In this document: positions 33,850-42,822 of the stretch, in pieces
How positions within the stretch are numbered: the stretch's first letter is position 1
Layout: every line of letters begins with the position of its first letter
Source: Bizionia sp.
GTDB taxonomy: Bacteria; Bacteroidota; Bacteroidia; Flavobacteriales; Flavobacteriaceae
Direction of reading: 5' to 3'
Assembly (NCBI GenBank): GCA_020631395.1
Contig: JAHDHI010000009.1
Span: 20,418-84,417, forward strand
DNA length: 64,000 nt
The notes under the pieces: model-generated
The model's database searches: none
Told to the model about the DNA's origin: nothing
What the model saw: only the letters and a program-made list of their open reading frames with translations
Program-made: the position numbers and the translations under genes

Positions 33850-34973
33850 TAATCTGTAAGGGTGTTTAAAGAATCGTATATGAGTTTTGCTGTTTTGGCA
33901 CTAGCACCCTTTCCGCCTAATTTCTTTTCTAAGTCATAATAATTGATGAAAAACTTGGTGCGTACATAACTGTCCAATATGATGTCGAGTTCTCTCTTCA
34001 AGCGTTTGGTGTTGAAATCATTTTGAATCAACTCGGTCACAGCCTCTTTTTCCAAGATGAGATTGACAAGAGAGATGTAATCCAAGTTTACCAATCGTTT
34101 CCCAATTTGATAAGATAACCATCCTCCCTTGTAGCACACGACTTGGGGTACTTTGAAAAGAGCAGTCTCTAAAGTCGCAGTTCCTGAGGTTACCAAAGCC
34201 GCTGTAGATACACTTAGAAGGTCATAGGTTTTATTGGAAATAAAATGAATGTTCGTTTTCTTTATGAATTGTTTGTAAAAGTCGTAATCCTGTCCGGGAG
34301 CTCCAGCAATAACGAATTGATAATCCTTGTAGCTATCTACCAAGCTTAACATGATGGATAGTATTTTTGTGATCTCTTGCTTCCTACTACCAGGTAGGAG
34401 AGCAATGATTGGTTTGTTGCTCAGTCCATTTTTAGTTCTGAATTCGAACTCGTCAACTTGTATTCTCCCGGCAATGGCATCAATTAGGGGGTGACCTACA
34501 AAATGTACCGGAAAGTTATGCTTGTCTTCATAGAAGGTTTTTTCAAAAGGAAGAATTACATACATTTCATCCACATCGTTTTTAATGGCCTTTATTCTGT
34601 TTTCTTTCCAGGCCCAAATTTGTGGAGAAATATAGTAATGTGTCCTGTAGTTTTTTTGCTTGGCCCATTTTGCTATGCGGAGATTGAAGCCAGGGTAGTC
34701 TATAAATAGAATTGCATCGGGATTGTAGGCCTCTATGTCCTTTTTGCAAAAAGCTAGGTTTTTGGCAATGGTTCTTAAATTCATGACAACCTCCAAAAAA
34801 CCCATGAAAGCAAGGTCTTTGTAGTGCTTTACAAGTGTGCCCCCTATCTCTTGCATGAGATCTCCTCCCCAAAACCTGAAATCTGCGTTGACATCTTCAA
34901 GCAATAGGGCCTTCATTAGATTAGAACCATGCAAGTCGCCAGAAGCTTCTCCTGAAATAATGTAATATCTCAT
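33849..34973 (-). CDS. lpxB: Lipid-A-disaccharide synthase LpxB
   Basis: A 374-residue GT19 glycosyltransferase that joins UDP-diacylglucosamine with lipid X in lipid A synthesis. The N-terminal GEASGDLHGSNLM motif is the family signature, and the C-terminal UDP-binding region shows LLPGSRKQEI and TSGTATLETALF. The length is normal. It acts at the inner face of the cytoplasmic membrane. Five bases separate it from the small membrane gene upstream, and its stop overlaps the NlpC/P60 start. The combination with surE and comEC is a standard flavobacterial neighbourhood. Confidence 0.95.
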   Translation of the reverse strand: MRYYIISGEASGDLHGSNLMKALLLEDVNADFRFWGGDLMQEIGGTLVKHYKDLAFMGFLEVVMNLRTIAKNLAFCKKDIEAYNPDAILFIDYPGFNLRIAKWAKQKNYRTHYYISPQIWAWKENRIKAIKNDVDEMYVILPFEKTFYEDKHNFPVHFVGHPLIDAIAGRIQVDEFEFRTKNGLSNKPIIALLPGSRKQEITKILSIMLSLVDSYKDYQFVIAGAPGQDYDFYKQFIKKTNIHFISNKTYDLLSVSTAALVTSGTATLETALFKVPQVVCYKGGWLSYQIGKRLVNLDYISLVNLILEKEAVTELIQNDFNTKRLKRELDIILDSYVRTKFFINYYDLEKKLGGKGASAKTAKLIYDSLNTLTD

Positions 34974-34978
34974 ATGTT

Positions 34979-35266
34979 TTAAAACTTATTCACAATAAAA
35001 ATAACAGCCACCAAAACAATGGCCATCAAAACACCTTTAGCAAAATCTTCTTTTTTTTTATTTAAAAAATAATAGAAGACCGGAAGGTTTAAAAGAACTC
35101 CAATGCTTGCGCGCTTGCCAAGAACACTGGAAGACAGTATCTTGTTGATGATTTCATTTGCCGTTAGATCCAATTTTATGCCTATAAAAACAGTGTAAAG
35201 GGATACGCCAACAAAAGTTGTTGCCAAACCTATGACGAAACCAATAATTATAGCTTTTTTATTCAT
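34979..35266 (-). CDS. Small membrane protein of unknown function
   Basis: A 95-residue protein with three hydrophobic segments (about residues 5-29, 56-66 and 77-93) and a charged stretch LNKKKEDFAKG. No family name is known to me; small membrane genes at this position between surE and lpxB recur in flavobacteria. It overlaps the end of surE by 8 bases, which suggests coupled translation, and is followed by lpxB after 5 bases. Function unknown. Confidence 0.75.
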   Translation of the reverse strand: MNKKAIIIGFVIGLATTFVGVSLYTVFIGIKLDLTANEIINKILSSSVLGKRASIGVLLNLPVFYYFLNKKKEDFAKGVLMAIVLVAVIFIVNKF

Positions 35267-36032
35267 TGAAATCCCAAGTATTAAGTTTCTTTATGCATTG
35301 GTGAGCAGTCAAGTCAAATTGAACGGGGACAACTGAGACATAACCATTTTCCAAAGCCCATTCATCTGTGTCTTCACCTGTATCGTAATTTTCAAAAATT
35401 CCCGAAAGCCAATAGTAATCTTTCCCTTGTGGTGTTTGCCTCTTGTCGAATTCCTCTTTCCAATTGGCTTTGGCTTGTCTGCATATTTTCACTCCTTTTA
35501 TGTCCTCTTCATCTAAATTAGGAATATTTACATTCAAAACAATGCCTTTTTCCAATCCATGTTTCAAAACATTTTCAGCGATGGATTTCACATACTTTTT
35601 CGAAACTTCGAAGTTGGCCTTCCAACTGTGATTCAAGTTGGAGAAGCCAATGGCAGGAATCCCTTCTATGCCAGCCTCTATGGCAGCACTCATCGTACCC
35701 GAATAAATAACGTTAATGGAAGAATTGGAACCATGGTTTATGCCCGAAACGCATAGATCCGGTCTACGGCCCAAAATTTCATTCACGGCAATTTTAACAC
35801 AATCTGCAGGTGTTCCCGAACAACTATATTCCCTTTGGATGTCATCATCAATGTTTATTTTGTGGATATGCAATGTCGAATTTATGGTAATGGCATGTCC
35901 CATACCACTTTGTGGACTGTCTGGCGCAACTACTACGACATCTCCAATTGTCTTCATGACTTCAATTAAAGCCCGAATGCCGGGAGCAGTAATGCCATCG
36001 TCATTGGTAACTAAAATAAGAGGTTTCTTCAT
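35259..36032 (-). CDS. surE: 5'/3'-nucleotidase SurE
   Basis: A 257-residue metal-dependent phosphatase acting on nucleoside monophosphates. The N-terminal VTNDDGITAPGIRAL motif provides the two aspartates of the metal site, followed by VVAPDSPQSGMGHAIT, SGTPADCV and SGINHGSN, all standard for SurE. It is the first gene of the minus-strand operon surE, small membrane gene, lpxB, NlpC/P60, comEC. The 263-base upstream gap is shared with the divergent protease gene. Confidence 0.96.
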   Translation of the reverse strand: MKKPLILVTNDDGITAPGIRALIEVMKTIGDVVVVAPDSPQSGMGHAITINSTLHIHKINIDDDIQREYSCSGTPADCVKIAVNEILGRRPDLCVSGINHGSNSSINVIYSGTMSAAIEAGIEGIPAIGFSNLNHSWKANFEVSKKYVKSIAENVLKHGLEKGIVLNVNIPNLDEEDIKGVKICRQAKANWKEEFDKRQTPQGKDYYWLSGIFENYDTGEDTDEWALENGYVSVVPVQFDLTAHQCIKKLNTWDFNE

Positions 36033-36129
36033 TGTTTTTCCTTTGTAATTACACGCTAAAATACATAATTTCTCAAGGATTATGTGAATTTGCGGTGTTT
36101 AACAAAAAATTAGCGAAGAATGCCATTGT

Positions 36130-36145
36130 TGGCACGGTTTTTTCT
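36130..36145 (+). promoter_or_regulatory. Candidate sigma-54 promoter before the tail-specific protease
   Basis: TGGCAC at 36130-36135 is an exact -24 element, and a run at 36141-36145 (TTTCT) lies at the -12 position with the right spacing but lacks the G of the GC pair. It is about 150 bases ahead of the protease start at 36296. The match is partial, so it may be chance. Confidence 0.35.
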
Positions 36146-36295
36146 TTATTTTAGTAGAAATTATTATTGAACAATAAACAAAGTGGAAGAAAACAATTAA
36201 AAGGAATGTGAGATGGAGATGGGGCATGTTTAATACGATGTACTCATATGGGAAATTTCATTTAACTATTAAAATAATAACAAAGAAAAGAATAG

Positions 36296-38428
36296 ATGAA
36301 AAAGAAATATAATGTGTTGATGCTCGTGTTATTGCTGGCATTTGGCTCTTGTAGCTTTACGACAAAGGTGGATAACGATCCCAATAAAGATAAGTTGTTG
36401 ATTCAAATAATAACTTTGGCGCTGGAACAATTGCATTTCCAACCAAAAGATTTCAATGATGATTTTTCCAAAGATGTATACAAAACTTATTTGGAAAGAA
36501 TAGACCCATTGAAGCGTTACTTTCTAAAATCGGACATAGAGGAGTTTAAAAAATATGAAACCGAGTTGGATGACCAATTGAAAGCATATGACATTTCATT
36601 TTTTAATCTAACAAACGAGCGTCTTATCAAAAGAATGGAAGAAGCAAAGGTGTTTTACAAAACCATATTGAACAAACCTTTTGATTTCAAGAAAAACGAA
36701 ACTATAAATACAGACTACGAAAAGCATGACTATGTAAAGAACAAGAGTAAGTTGAAAGAGCGTTGGAGACAACAACTCAAGTTCAGGACTATAGCTACAT
36801 ACGATATTTTGATTTCTGACCAAGAAGATGAAAAGGATTCTGAAGAAGCCAAGGAAAAGAAATCATTGGTGGAATTAGAAGCAGAGGCTAGGAAAGAGAC
36901 ATTGAAGAACTTGAATATCTACTATACGGACTTCATAGAGGACATGGAACGCAAAGATTGGTTCTCAATGTATGTAAATGCCATTGTGGAAGGTTTTGAT
37001 CCTCATACATCATACTTGGCACCAACTGCAAAGGATCGTTTCGATCAGCAAATTTCTGGACAACTTGAAGGAATAGGTGCGCGATTGCAAAAACGAATGG
37101 ACTATACCAAAATAACAGAGCTCATATCTGGAGGACCGGCCTGGAGAGGTCAAGAACTCGAGGTTGGAGACGTTATCTTGAAAGTACGTCAGGAAAAAGA
37201 AGAAGAGTCTGTTAGCATAGTCGGCATGCGAATAGATGATGCCATCAAATTAATAAAAGGGCCAAAGGGAACCAAAGTATACCTAACCCTTAAAAAGGTG
37301 GATGGATCCATTGAGGAGATTTCAATAACAAGAGATATAGTGGAATTGGAAGAAACATATGCGAAATCATCGACAGTCAAGAAAAATGGAAAAACCTATG
37401 GAGTTATCAACCTACCAAAGTTTTACATAGATTTCAAAGATTACGACAACCGAAACGCTGCTTCAGACATAAAAAAGGAGATAGAGAGGTTAAAAGCAGA
37501 AGGAATGGAAGGCTTGGTCTTGGATTTGCGAGACAATGGAGGTGGATCACTCAAGACGGTTGTTGACATTGCTGGATTGTTCATCAAGGAAGGACCTATA
37601 GTTCAAGTGCGTTCAACTGGTGAGCCTAAAGATGTATTGACAGACGATGACAAATCGATAACATGGGATGGACCAATGGTAATAATGGTTAATGAACTGT
37701 CGGCTTCTGCATCAGAAATTCTAGCAGCAGCAATGCAAGATTATAGACGTGCCATAATAATAGGGAGCAAGCAAACCTATGGAAAGGGAACAGTGCAAAA
37801 CATATTGGATTTGAACAGAATGGTAAGAAATAGTTCTCACGGAGACTTGGGAGCGATAAAGATAACGAGACAGAAGTTTTACAGAATAAATGGTGGATCT
37901 ACCCAATTGGAAGGCGTGAAAAGTGACATTGTGGTGCCAGACCGCTATAGCTTCGTGGATATAGGTGAGCGCGATCAAGACAACCCATTGGCTTGGGACA
38001 AGATACGAGCCGTGGAGTACGACTCTTGGAATAACTACTATGATTATGATGCAACCATCAACAATAGTAAAGCACGTATGAAAAACAACGAACAATTGAT
38101 GCTTATTGAAAAAAATGCGAAATGGATCAAAGAACAAATGGATGACAATACATTTTCTTTGAACTATGAGCAATACAGAGCAGAATTGGAGGCCGATGAA
38201 AACAAAGCAAAGGAATTCGATGCGATCTCCGATTACAAAACGAACTTGACGTTCTCTTCTCTTCCTTATGAAGAAAATCTATTTTTAAAGGACAGTGTTC
38301 TAAAGCAAAAAAGAGAGCGTTGGCATAAAAGCTTAAGTCAAGATGTGTATGTGGAAGAAGCACTCAATGTTCTCGACGACCTAAAGATGTCCTATGAAAT
38401 CAAAAAGGTGGCTACAGTAAAAAATTAA
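36296..38428 (+). CDS. prc: C-terminal processing (tail-specific) protease, S41 family
   Basis: A 710-residue periplasmic protease of the Prc/Tsp type. The N-terminus is a lipoprotein signal (lipobox near Cys19, FGSC). A helical N-terminal domain covers up to about 230, a PDZ domain follows (LEGIGARLQKRMD to DVILKVRQ), and the S41 catalytic domain carries ELSASASEILAAAMQD with the Ser and QTYGKGTVQ with the Lys. A DUF3340-like C-terminal domain completes the fold. It cuts exported proteins from their C-terminal ends. It lies 8 bases before the ABC permease gene, and a possible sigma-54 promoter precedes it. Confidence 0.95.
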   Translation: MKKKYNVLMLVLLLAFGSCSFTTKVDNDPNKDKLLIQIITLALEQLHFQPKDFNDDFSKDVYKTYLERIDPLKRYFLKSDIEEFKKYETELDDQLKAYDISFFNLTNERLIKRMEEAKVFYKTILNKPFDFKKNETINTDYEKHDYVKNKSKLKERWRQQLKFRTIATYDILISDQEDEKDSEEAKEKKSLVELEAEARKETLKNLNIYYTDFIEDMERKDWFSMYVNAIVEGFDPHTSYLAPTAKDRFDQQISGQLEGIGARLQKRMDYTKITELISGGPAWRGQELEVGDVILKVRQEKEEESVSIVGMRIDDAIKLIKGPKGTKVYLTLKKVDGSIEEISITRDIVELEETYAKSSTVKKNGKTYGVINLPKFYIDFKDYDNRNAASDIKKEIERLKAEGMEGLVLDLRDNGGGSLKTVVDIAGLFIKEGPIVQVRSTGEPKDVLTDDDKSITWDGPMVIMVNELSASASEILAAAMQDYRRAIIIGSKQTYGKGTVQNILDLNRMVRNSSHGDLGAIKITRQKFYRINGGSTQLEGVKSDIVVPDRYSFVDIGERDQDNPLAWDKIRAVEYDSWNNYYDYDATINNSKARMKNNEQLMLIEKNAKWIKEQMDDNTFSLNYEQYRAELEADENKAKEFDAISDYKTNLTFSSLPYEENLFLKDSVLKQKRERWHKSLSQDVYVEEALNVLDDLKMSYEIKKVATVKN

Positions 38429-38436
38429 CAATGTAA

Positions 38437-39528
38437 ATGAGTAAGACAGCAAACTCATTAAGACAATTGGCGCTCCAAAAGTTCAAAAAAACCTTTTGGG
38501 GCGTTTTTAGTTTCTATTTTATCGTTTTCATAGGTCTGGTTTCCGTATTCGCATATGCATTTGCACCAGATAATTCCCAGAATGCAAATCAAATGCATCT
38601 ATCAATTCACTCAAAACGACCTGGGTTTAAAATAAAGATGCTGACCCTGCCTACAAAAATTGAAAGCAAGCAAGGTTTTTTTGATGGATTGTTCTTCGGA
38701 AAGACAACGACCGAGACAGAGGTTCCGATATCCAGTTATTCAATAAAAGGAAAAGCCATTAATTATACGGAGTATGCTTCCGATGGGTTGAAAGGGTTGA
38801 ATAAAACCGTGACTCTTGAGAAGGAGAATGCCTCAATGGAAACATTCATAAGTGAAAAGACATTCTATTTGGGAACAGACAAATATGGTAGGGACTTGTT
38901 GAGTCGTGTTTTGGTAGGGGCTCGCATTTCCTTTTTCATAGGTTTTGTTGCTGTCTTCATTTCCTTGGCAATAGGTGTTTTTATGGGAAGTGTAGCTGGT
39001 TATTTTGGCGGAAAGATAGATGCGCTCATTATGTGGGTTATAAATGTAACCTGGTCAATCCCTACGCTGTTGTTGGTCATAGCCATCACCTTGGCACTTG
39101 GAAAAGGGTTTTGGCAGGTATTCATAGCTGTAGGGCTAACTATGTGGGTAGAAGTGGCACGTGTGGTGCGCGGGCAAATAATAAGTGCTAAGGAGTTGCA
39201 ATACGTCACCGCAGCAAGAGCTTTGGGCTTCAGTCATTTTAGAATTGTCACCAAGCACATCTTGCCCAACATAATGGCTCCCGTAATTGTTATTTGCGCA
39301 GCAAATTTTGCTGCAGCGATTCTAATAGAAAGTGGATTGAGTTTTTTGGGGATTGGTGCTCAGCCTCCAATGGCAAGTTGGGGAGCAATGATAAAGGATC
39401 ACTATAATTACATCATTCTAGGGAAACCATATTTGGCCATTATTCCAGGTTTGTGCATCATGACTTTGGTTATGGCATTCATGTTGATAGGAAACGCATT
39501 GAGAGATGCTTTGGATGTTAAGGGGTAA
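38437..39528 (+). CDS. ABC transporter permease, oligopeptide/dipeptide type (DppC/OppC-like)
   Basis: A 363-residue inner-membrane permease. One hydrophobic segment lies near residues 22-43, and a periplasmic loop of about 100 residues follows. The permease core at about 150-360 holds YGRDLLSRVLVGARISFFIG, the EAA loop ELQYVTAARALGFSHFRIVTKHILPN that contacts the ATPase, and GLSFLGIGAQPP. It resembles DppC or OppC. No matching ATPase, second permease or binding protein lies next to it, so its partners must be elsewhere. It follows the protease gene by 8 bases and may share its transcript. Confidence 0.9.
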   Translation: MSKTANSLRQLALQKFKKTFWGVFSFYFIVFIGLVSVFAYAFAPDNSQNANQMHLSIHSKRPGFKIKMLTLPTKIESKQGFFDGLFFGKTTTETEVPISSYSIKGKAINYTEYASDGLKGLNKTVTLEKENASMETFISEKTFYLGTDKYGRDLLSRVLVGARISFFIGFVAVFISLAIGVFMGSVAGYFGGKIDALIMWVINVTWSIPTLLLVIAITLALGKGFWQVFIAVGLTMWVEVARVVRGQIISAKELQYVTAARALGFSHFRIVTKHILPNIMAPVIVICAANFAAAILIESGLSFLGIGAQPPMASWGAMIKDHYNYIILGKPYLAIIPGLCIMTLVMAFMLIGNALRDALDVKG

Positions 39529-39743
39529 GTCGATTTCCACCTCTGGTGATTGATGAGTGTTTTTATTTGTAAGAAGACATCGTTTTTTACTAGATGAAAG
39601 TCATTTTTTTCTATTGGAATATTGAAAAGAGAATTGTTTTTTAAGTTTCAACAATATTGTCAAATGTTGAGAATTAACATTTATCTTGCATGTTTTGTGG
39701 TGTTTAACATAAAAACAAATTAGTTTCTTAGAGTTATTTTGTA

Positions 39744-39751
39744 TAGATTTG
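39744..39751 (+). promoter_or_regulatory. TAnnTTTG promoter box before small ORFs
   Basis: TAGATTTG matches the Bacteroidetes -7 consensus exactly and lies 18 bases before the ATG of the 49-codon ORF. A TTG at the proper -33 distance is not seen, so the promoter call is tentative. Confidence 0.4.
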
Positions 39752-39769
39752 AGTATAAAAATAACTAAC

Positions 39770-39919
39770 ATGATAATGACCCTCAATTATTACAACAGAA
39801 AAAACTGTAATCCTTATGCAGTTTTCCTTGAAAAAAAATCCATTCATTTCTTCTTGAACAAGCGAATATACTATCTCAAGATGTTCCATTTTCTGGCAAG
39901 GAAATTTAGTTTTAGCTAG
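39770..39919 (+). CDS. Possible 49-residue small protein
   Basis: An ATG-started frame 18 bases behind a TAnnTTTG box, with the leader ataactaac directly before the ATG. The predicted peptide is basic and aromatic (LNYYNRKNCNPYAVF at the start, HFLARKFSFS at the end). No family is known to me. It could be a small real gene or the spurious frame of a small RNA. A similar leader (caactaac) precedes the second ORF at 39974. Confidence 0.28.
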   Translation: MIMTLNYYNRKNCNPYAVFLEKKSIHFFLNKRIYYLKMFHFLARKFSFS

Positions 39920-39973
39920 TCTAATCCTGACTCCTTTTGGTAGATGACATTTATCATTTGCAAAACAACTAAC

Positions 39974-40075
39974 ATGGCATGTGCAGAAGTTGTTGAAACC
40001 TGCCTAATGAGTGGAGATTCAACTCCCTTTAAGCGGATATGCATCAGAGAATTGAGTTTTCATTTTATGAGATGA
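39974..40075 (+). CDS. Possible 33-residue small protein with three cysteines
   Basis: A short frame starting MACAEVVETCLMSGD and ending FHFMR, preceded by caactaac like the ORF before it. It has three Cys residues (3, 10 and 23). It lies between the 49-codon ORF and a terminator-like hairpin. The chance of a random frame of this size is high, so this is only a pointer. Confidence 0.2.
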   Translation: MACAEVVETCLMSGDSTPFKRICIRELSFHFMR

Positions 40076-40149
40076 AAGCTTCTCTTGTTTCATATGGCTT
40101 TTCCATAGGCGTTCAAAATACTCCATACCTGTCGTTGCAATAACCAGTT

Positions 40150-40182
40150 ACTTAAAATCGATTGCGATTTAAGTAGTTTTTT
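40150..40182 (+). terminator. Terminator-like hairpin in the gap before the metalloproteases
   Basis: Arms acttaaa-a-tcg (40150-40160) and cgatttaagt (40165-40174) pair with one bulged A, followed by agtttttt. A further 6-base pair taacca (40141-40146) with tggtta (40182-40187) surrounds it. Consistent with an intrinsic terminator for a short transcript. Confidence 0.5.
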
Positions 40183-40310
40183 GGTTATGCTATTGTTGGC
40201 TGTCATAGTAAGGAGCATTTACATCCTTAAAAATCCATGAATATGTTAATTGGCAATGCTTCAAGTCAAAGTGTTGCTGTCTTTCGTATAATTATAAACG
40301 TAATTCCATT

Positions 40311-42725
40311 ATGAAAAAAAATACCCTACTGGCTTGTATTGTGATTCTGTCATTATGCAGCTATGGTCAATCGAAAATCTCATTCGATTCCCTCATTTCA
40401 GAAATAAAGAACAATAAGGATTTCTCTTTAGAAACTAAAAAAAGACCTTTGGTGATAGAAAAGGAATTTTTCAATGAAACCATCATAGACTATGACATCT
40501 ATTGGTTGGATGAAGATAATTTTAGAATTCTTGCTCAAAAGGATCAAGATGTCGTTTTTCAATTTATTTGTAGAGAAGGTAGGATGTCTGGTGTGGCGAT
40601 GAACCTCAATGAAGAATATGGCTATAAAATTTCGAACCCAACTGCAAATGCTGATGTGGGTTTTTTTAAATTCGACAAGGATGATTTGATTTTCACCTGT
40701 GGGACAGCATTTAATAATTCCAATGTCCGCCATTTAGAGGAAGTAAACAATAAAGATTATGATGCGGCCAAAATGGGCATCGGAAATTCAGAAACGACAA
40801 CAGACCCATTGCTTTTGGAGAGCAGACCGGGAGCCACTCATTTGATTTATTTGGATTATGACGGAGAAAGTAGCTTGCCTGGGTGGGAGAATTTTAGTTA
40901 TTCTGCGACGGCAGCTGTAGTTCCAGATGAATACAAACGAAAGATTTGGGAAGCAGTGGCTGAAGATTTGCTTCCGTTCGATGTAAATGTTACCAATAAT
41001 AGGGCTTTGTACGACAATCACGACAATCAGTTGACCAAGGGTTGGGTAGTATTGGCAAACTTCAACAATCCAGGGTGGAGAGGTGTGGCTATTTTGGATT
41101 CTTATGGATCTGGAAGCCCAGTTTTGGTACATCTCCCTAGCAATTATGACGAAGACGTGGAATACCTGTTCAGAACACCTTCACATGAGCTGGGCCATGG
41201 GTATGGGCTTAATCATGATGGGAGCCCGAATGGAGCATATTATGTAGGTCATGGAGAGTATTCTCCCATAATGGGAAATGGCCCTAACCCTGTTTCTCAT
41301 TGGAGTAAAGGGGAGTATGCAGGAGCTACCAATACAGAGGATGACATAGCCATAATAAGTTCTGTAATGGGAGAGTTCCCTGATGACTACACTAGCTCGT
41401 ATGCACTTGTTGTCAATGAAACGGTAGTGTCTGGAGAGCAAAATTTTGGTTGCATTGGGACTTATGACGATACCGATACTTTTGAAATTAATTTAGTTTC
41501 TGAGGGGGATATTGCAATTACCGTGTCGTCGCCTCATGGTGAGAGAGCTAATTTGGATGTGGTGGCTACCCTTGTTGATGGTGAAGGTACAGTAATTGAA
41601 ACAAGTAATCCAATAGGAGACAGAAACGCCTATATTGATAGAACTCTACCAGCGGGTACATATTACATCGTTGTAGATGGAGGAGGAGAATTGGGAGTCA
41701 ATGATGGTTTTAGTGATTATGGTTCTCTTGGTTACTATGAATTGTCGGGAAGAGTGGGCTATCTTGCTCCAGAATCGTCATTTTCGTTTGAAAATGGAAT
41801 ATGTAGCAATGATACCATTACTTTTTCAAATCAGTCAATCGGAACTAATGTAAACTATGAGTGGACTTTTGAAGGGGCCAACATAACATCGTCCACAGAT
41901 GCCAATCCAACGGTAACCTATCCTAACCCCGGTATATTCAATGTTTCTTTGAAAACCATCAATTTGTTGGGAGAGAATGTCACGCAAAGAGAGATACATG
42001 TCGGTGCCACTGGCTATAGAATTGAATTTGCAACGGAAAAGTTGAATCCTGAACTAACGGGAACCATCGTACTTACAGATGAAATCATTTCGTTTGCCTA
42101 TGATGATTTAAGTGATTTGAATCAAGATGTCGCTTATTATGATCTCTGTTTGTTGTCAAACTGCTATGACTTGCAATTGAATGACGTGTACTTGGAAGAG
42201 ACTTGTGGCTATGAACTTTGGCAAAGCAACATAGCTTATAATGGAGGGGATCAAGTGGCTTACCTTGGGAACATCTACAAGGCAAAATGGTGGACTACCG
42301 ATCTTCCAACGAATACAGCCACTTGGGATTTCATGGAAGCTTGTGAAATAACCGATGAAGGAAATCCAATACGTATTTTCTATGACCAAGGTACCGTCGT
42401 TTTTGAAACGAATCCAATGGAAGTTGGTCATGATCTTTTCATTGAAAGTCAATTTTGTGGTAGTACATTGTCCGTGTCTGAGTTTGTGTCTGATGAAGCA
42501 GGGGAATTCTATGTGTATCCCAATCCTACACCGGGTATCGTAAACATAAAAGGGAAAGGCATTGATCAAATTGTAGTTTACAATACAATGGGGAGAAGAA
42601 TGGGAATTCATATGGTAAACAGTGACGAGTTCAAGTTGGATACTTCCAACTATGGCAAAGGCATCTATTTCATGGAAATTTCATACAATGATAGAAAGGT
42701 CGTTAAAAAGATTTGCAGGGAATAG
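40311..42725 (+). CDS. Secreted metzincin-type metalloprotease with PPC, PKD, CBM5/12-like and type IX sorting modules
   Basis: An 804-residue exported protein. A signal peptide (1-20) is followed by a propeptide-like region and a reprolysin-like catalytic domain with the zinc motif HELGHGYGLNH (His292, His296, His302; Glu293 as base). Then come a pre-peptidase C-terminal domain (about 370-485), a PKD domain (about 490-570, FSNQSIGTNVNYEWTFEG), a short module CGYELWQSNIAYNGGDQV like carbohydrate-binding module 5/12 (about 628-680), and a type IX sorting tail (from about 730, VYPNPTPGIVNIKG). It is predicted to be released or anchored at the cell surface, where it may degrade protein in a chitin- or polysaccharide-containing matrix. 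Target inferred, not shown. Confidence 0.88.
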   Translation: MKKNTLLACIVILSLCSYGQSKISFDSLISEIKNNKDFSLETKKRPLVIEKEFFNETIIDYDIYWLDEDNFRILAQKDQDVVFQFICREGRMSGVAMNLNEEYGYKISNPTANADVGFFKFDKDDLIFTCGTAFNNSNVRHLEEVNNKDYDAAKMGIGNSETTTDPLLLESRPGATHLIYLDYDGESSLPGWENFSYSATAAVVPDEYKRKIWEAVAEDLLPFDVNVTNNRALYDNHDNQLTKGWVVLANFNNPGWRGVAILDSYGSGSPVLVHLPSNYDEDVEYLFRTPSHELGHGYGLNHDGSPNGAYYVGHGEYSPIMGNGPNPVSHWSKGEYAGATNTEDDIAIISSVMGEFPDDYTSSYALVVNETVVSGEQNFGCIGTYDDTDTFEINLVSEGDIAITVSSPHGERANLDVVATLVDGEGTVIETSNPIGDRNAYIDRTLPAGTYYIVVDGGGELGVNDGFSDYGSLGYYELSGRVGYLAPESSFSFENGICSNDTITFSNQSIGTNVNYEWTFEGANITSSTDANPTVTYPNPGIFNVSLKTINLLGENVTQREIHVGATGYRIEFATEKLNPELTGTIVLTDEIISFAYDDLSDLNQDVAYYDLCLLSNCYDLQLNDVYLEETCGYELWQSNIAYNGGDQVAYLGNIYKAKWWTTDLPTNTATWDFMEACEITDEGNPIRIFYDQGTVVFETNPMEVGHDLFIESQFCGSTLSVSEFVSDEAGEFYVYPNPTPGIVNIKGKGIDQIVVYNTMGRRMGIHMVNSDEFKLDTSNYGKGIYFMEISYNDRKVVKKICRE

Positions 42726-42822
42726 CAATTTCAGATTTTCTACAACTTAACCCCGTTCTGGTAACAAACCAAAAATTAATTTAAAATAAAAATCAAGATC
42801 AACCATCGCAATATATTTTATT

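Larger units (their letters stand above)
39529..40310. other. 782-base gap with a possible small transcription unit
   Basis: No conserved gene is recognised. The first 215 bases are AT-rich without a clear feature. A promoter box (39744-39751), two short ORFs (39770-39919 and 39974-40075) and a terminator-like hairpin (40150-40182) then lie in sensible order and are listed separately. The last 130 bases lead into the first metalloprotease gene and show no clear promoter consensus. Confidence 0.5.
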
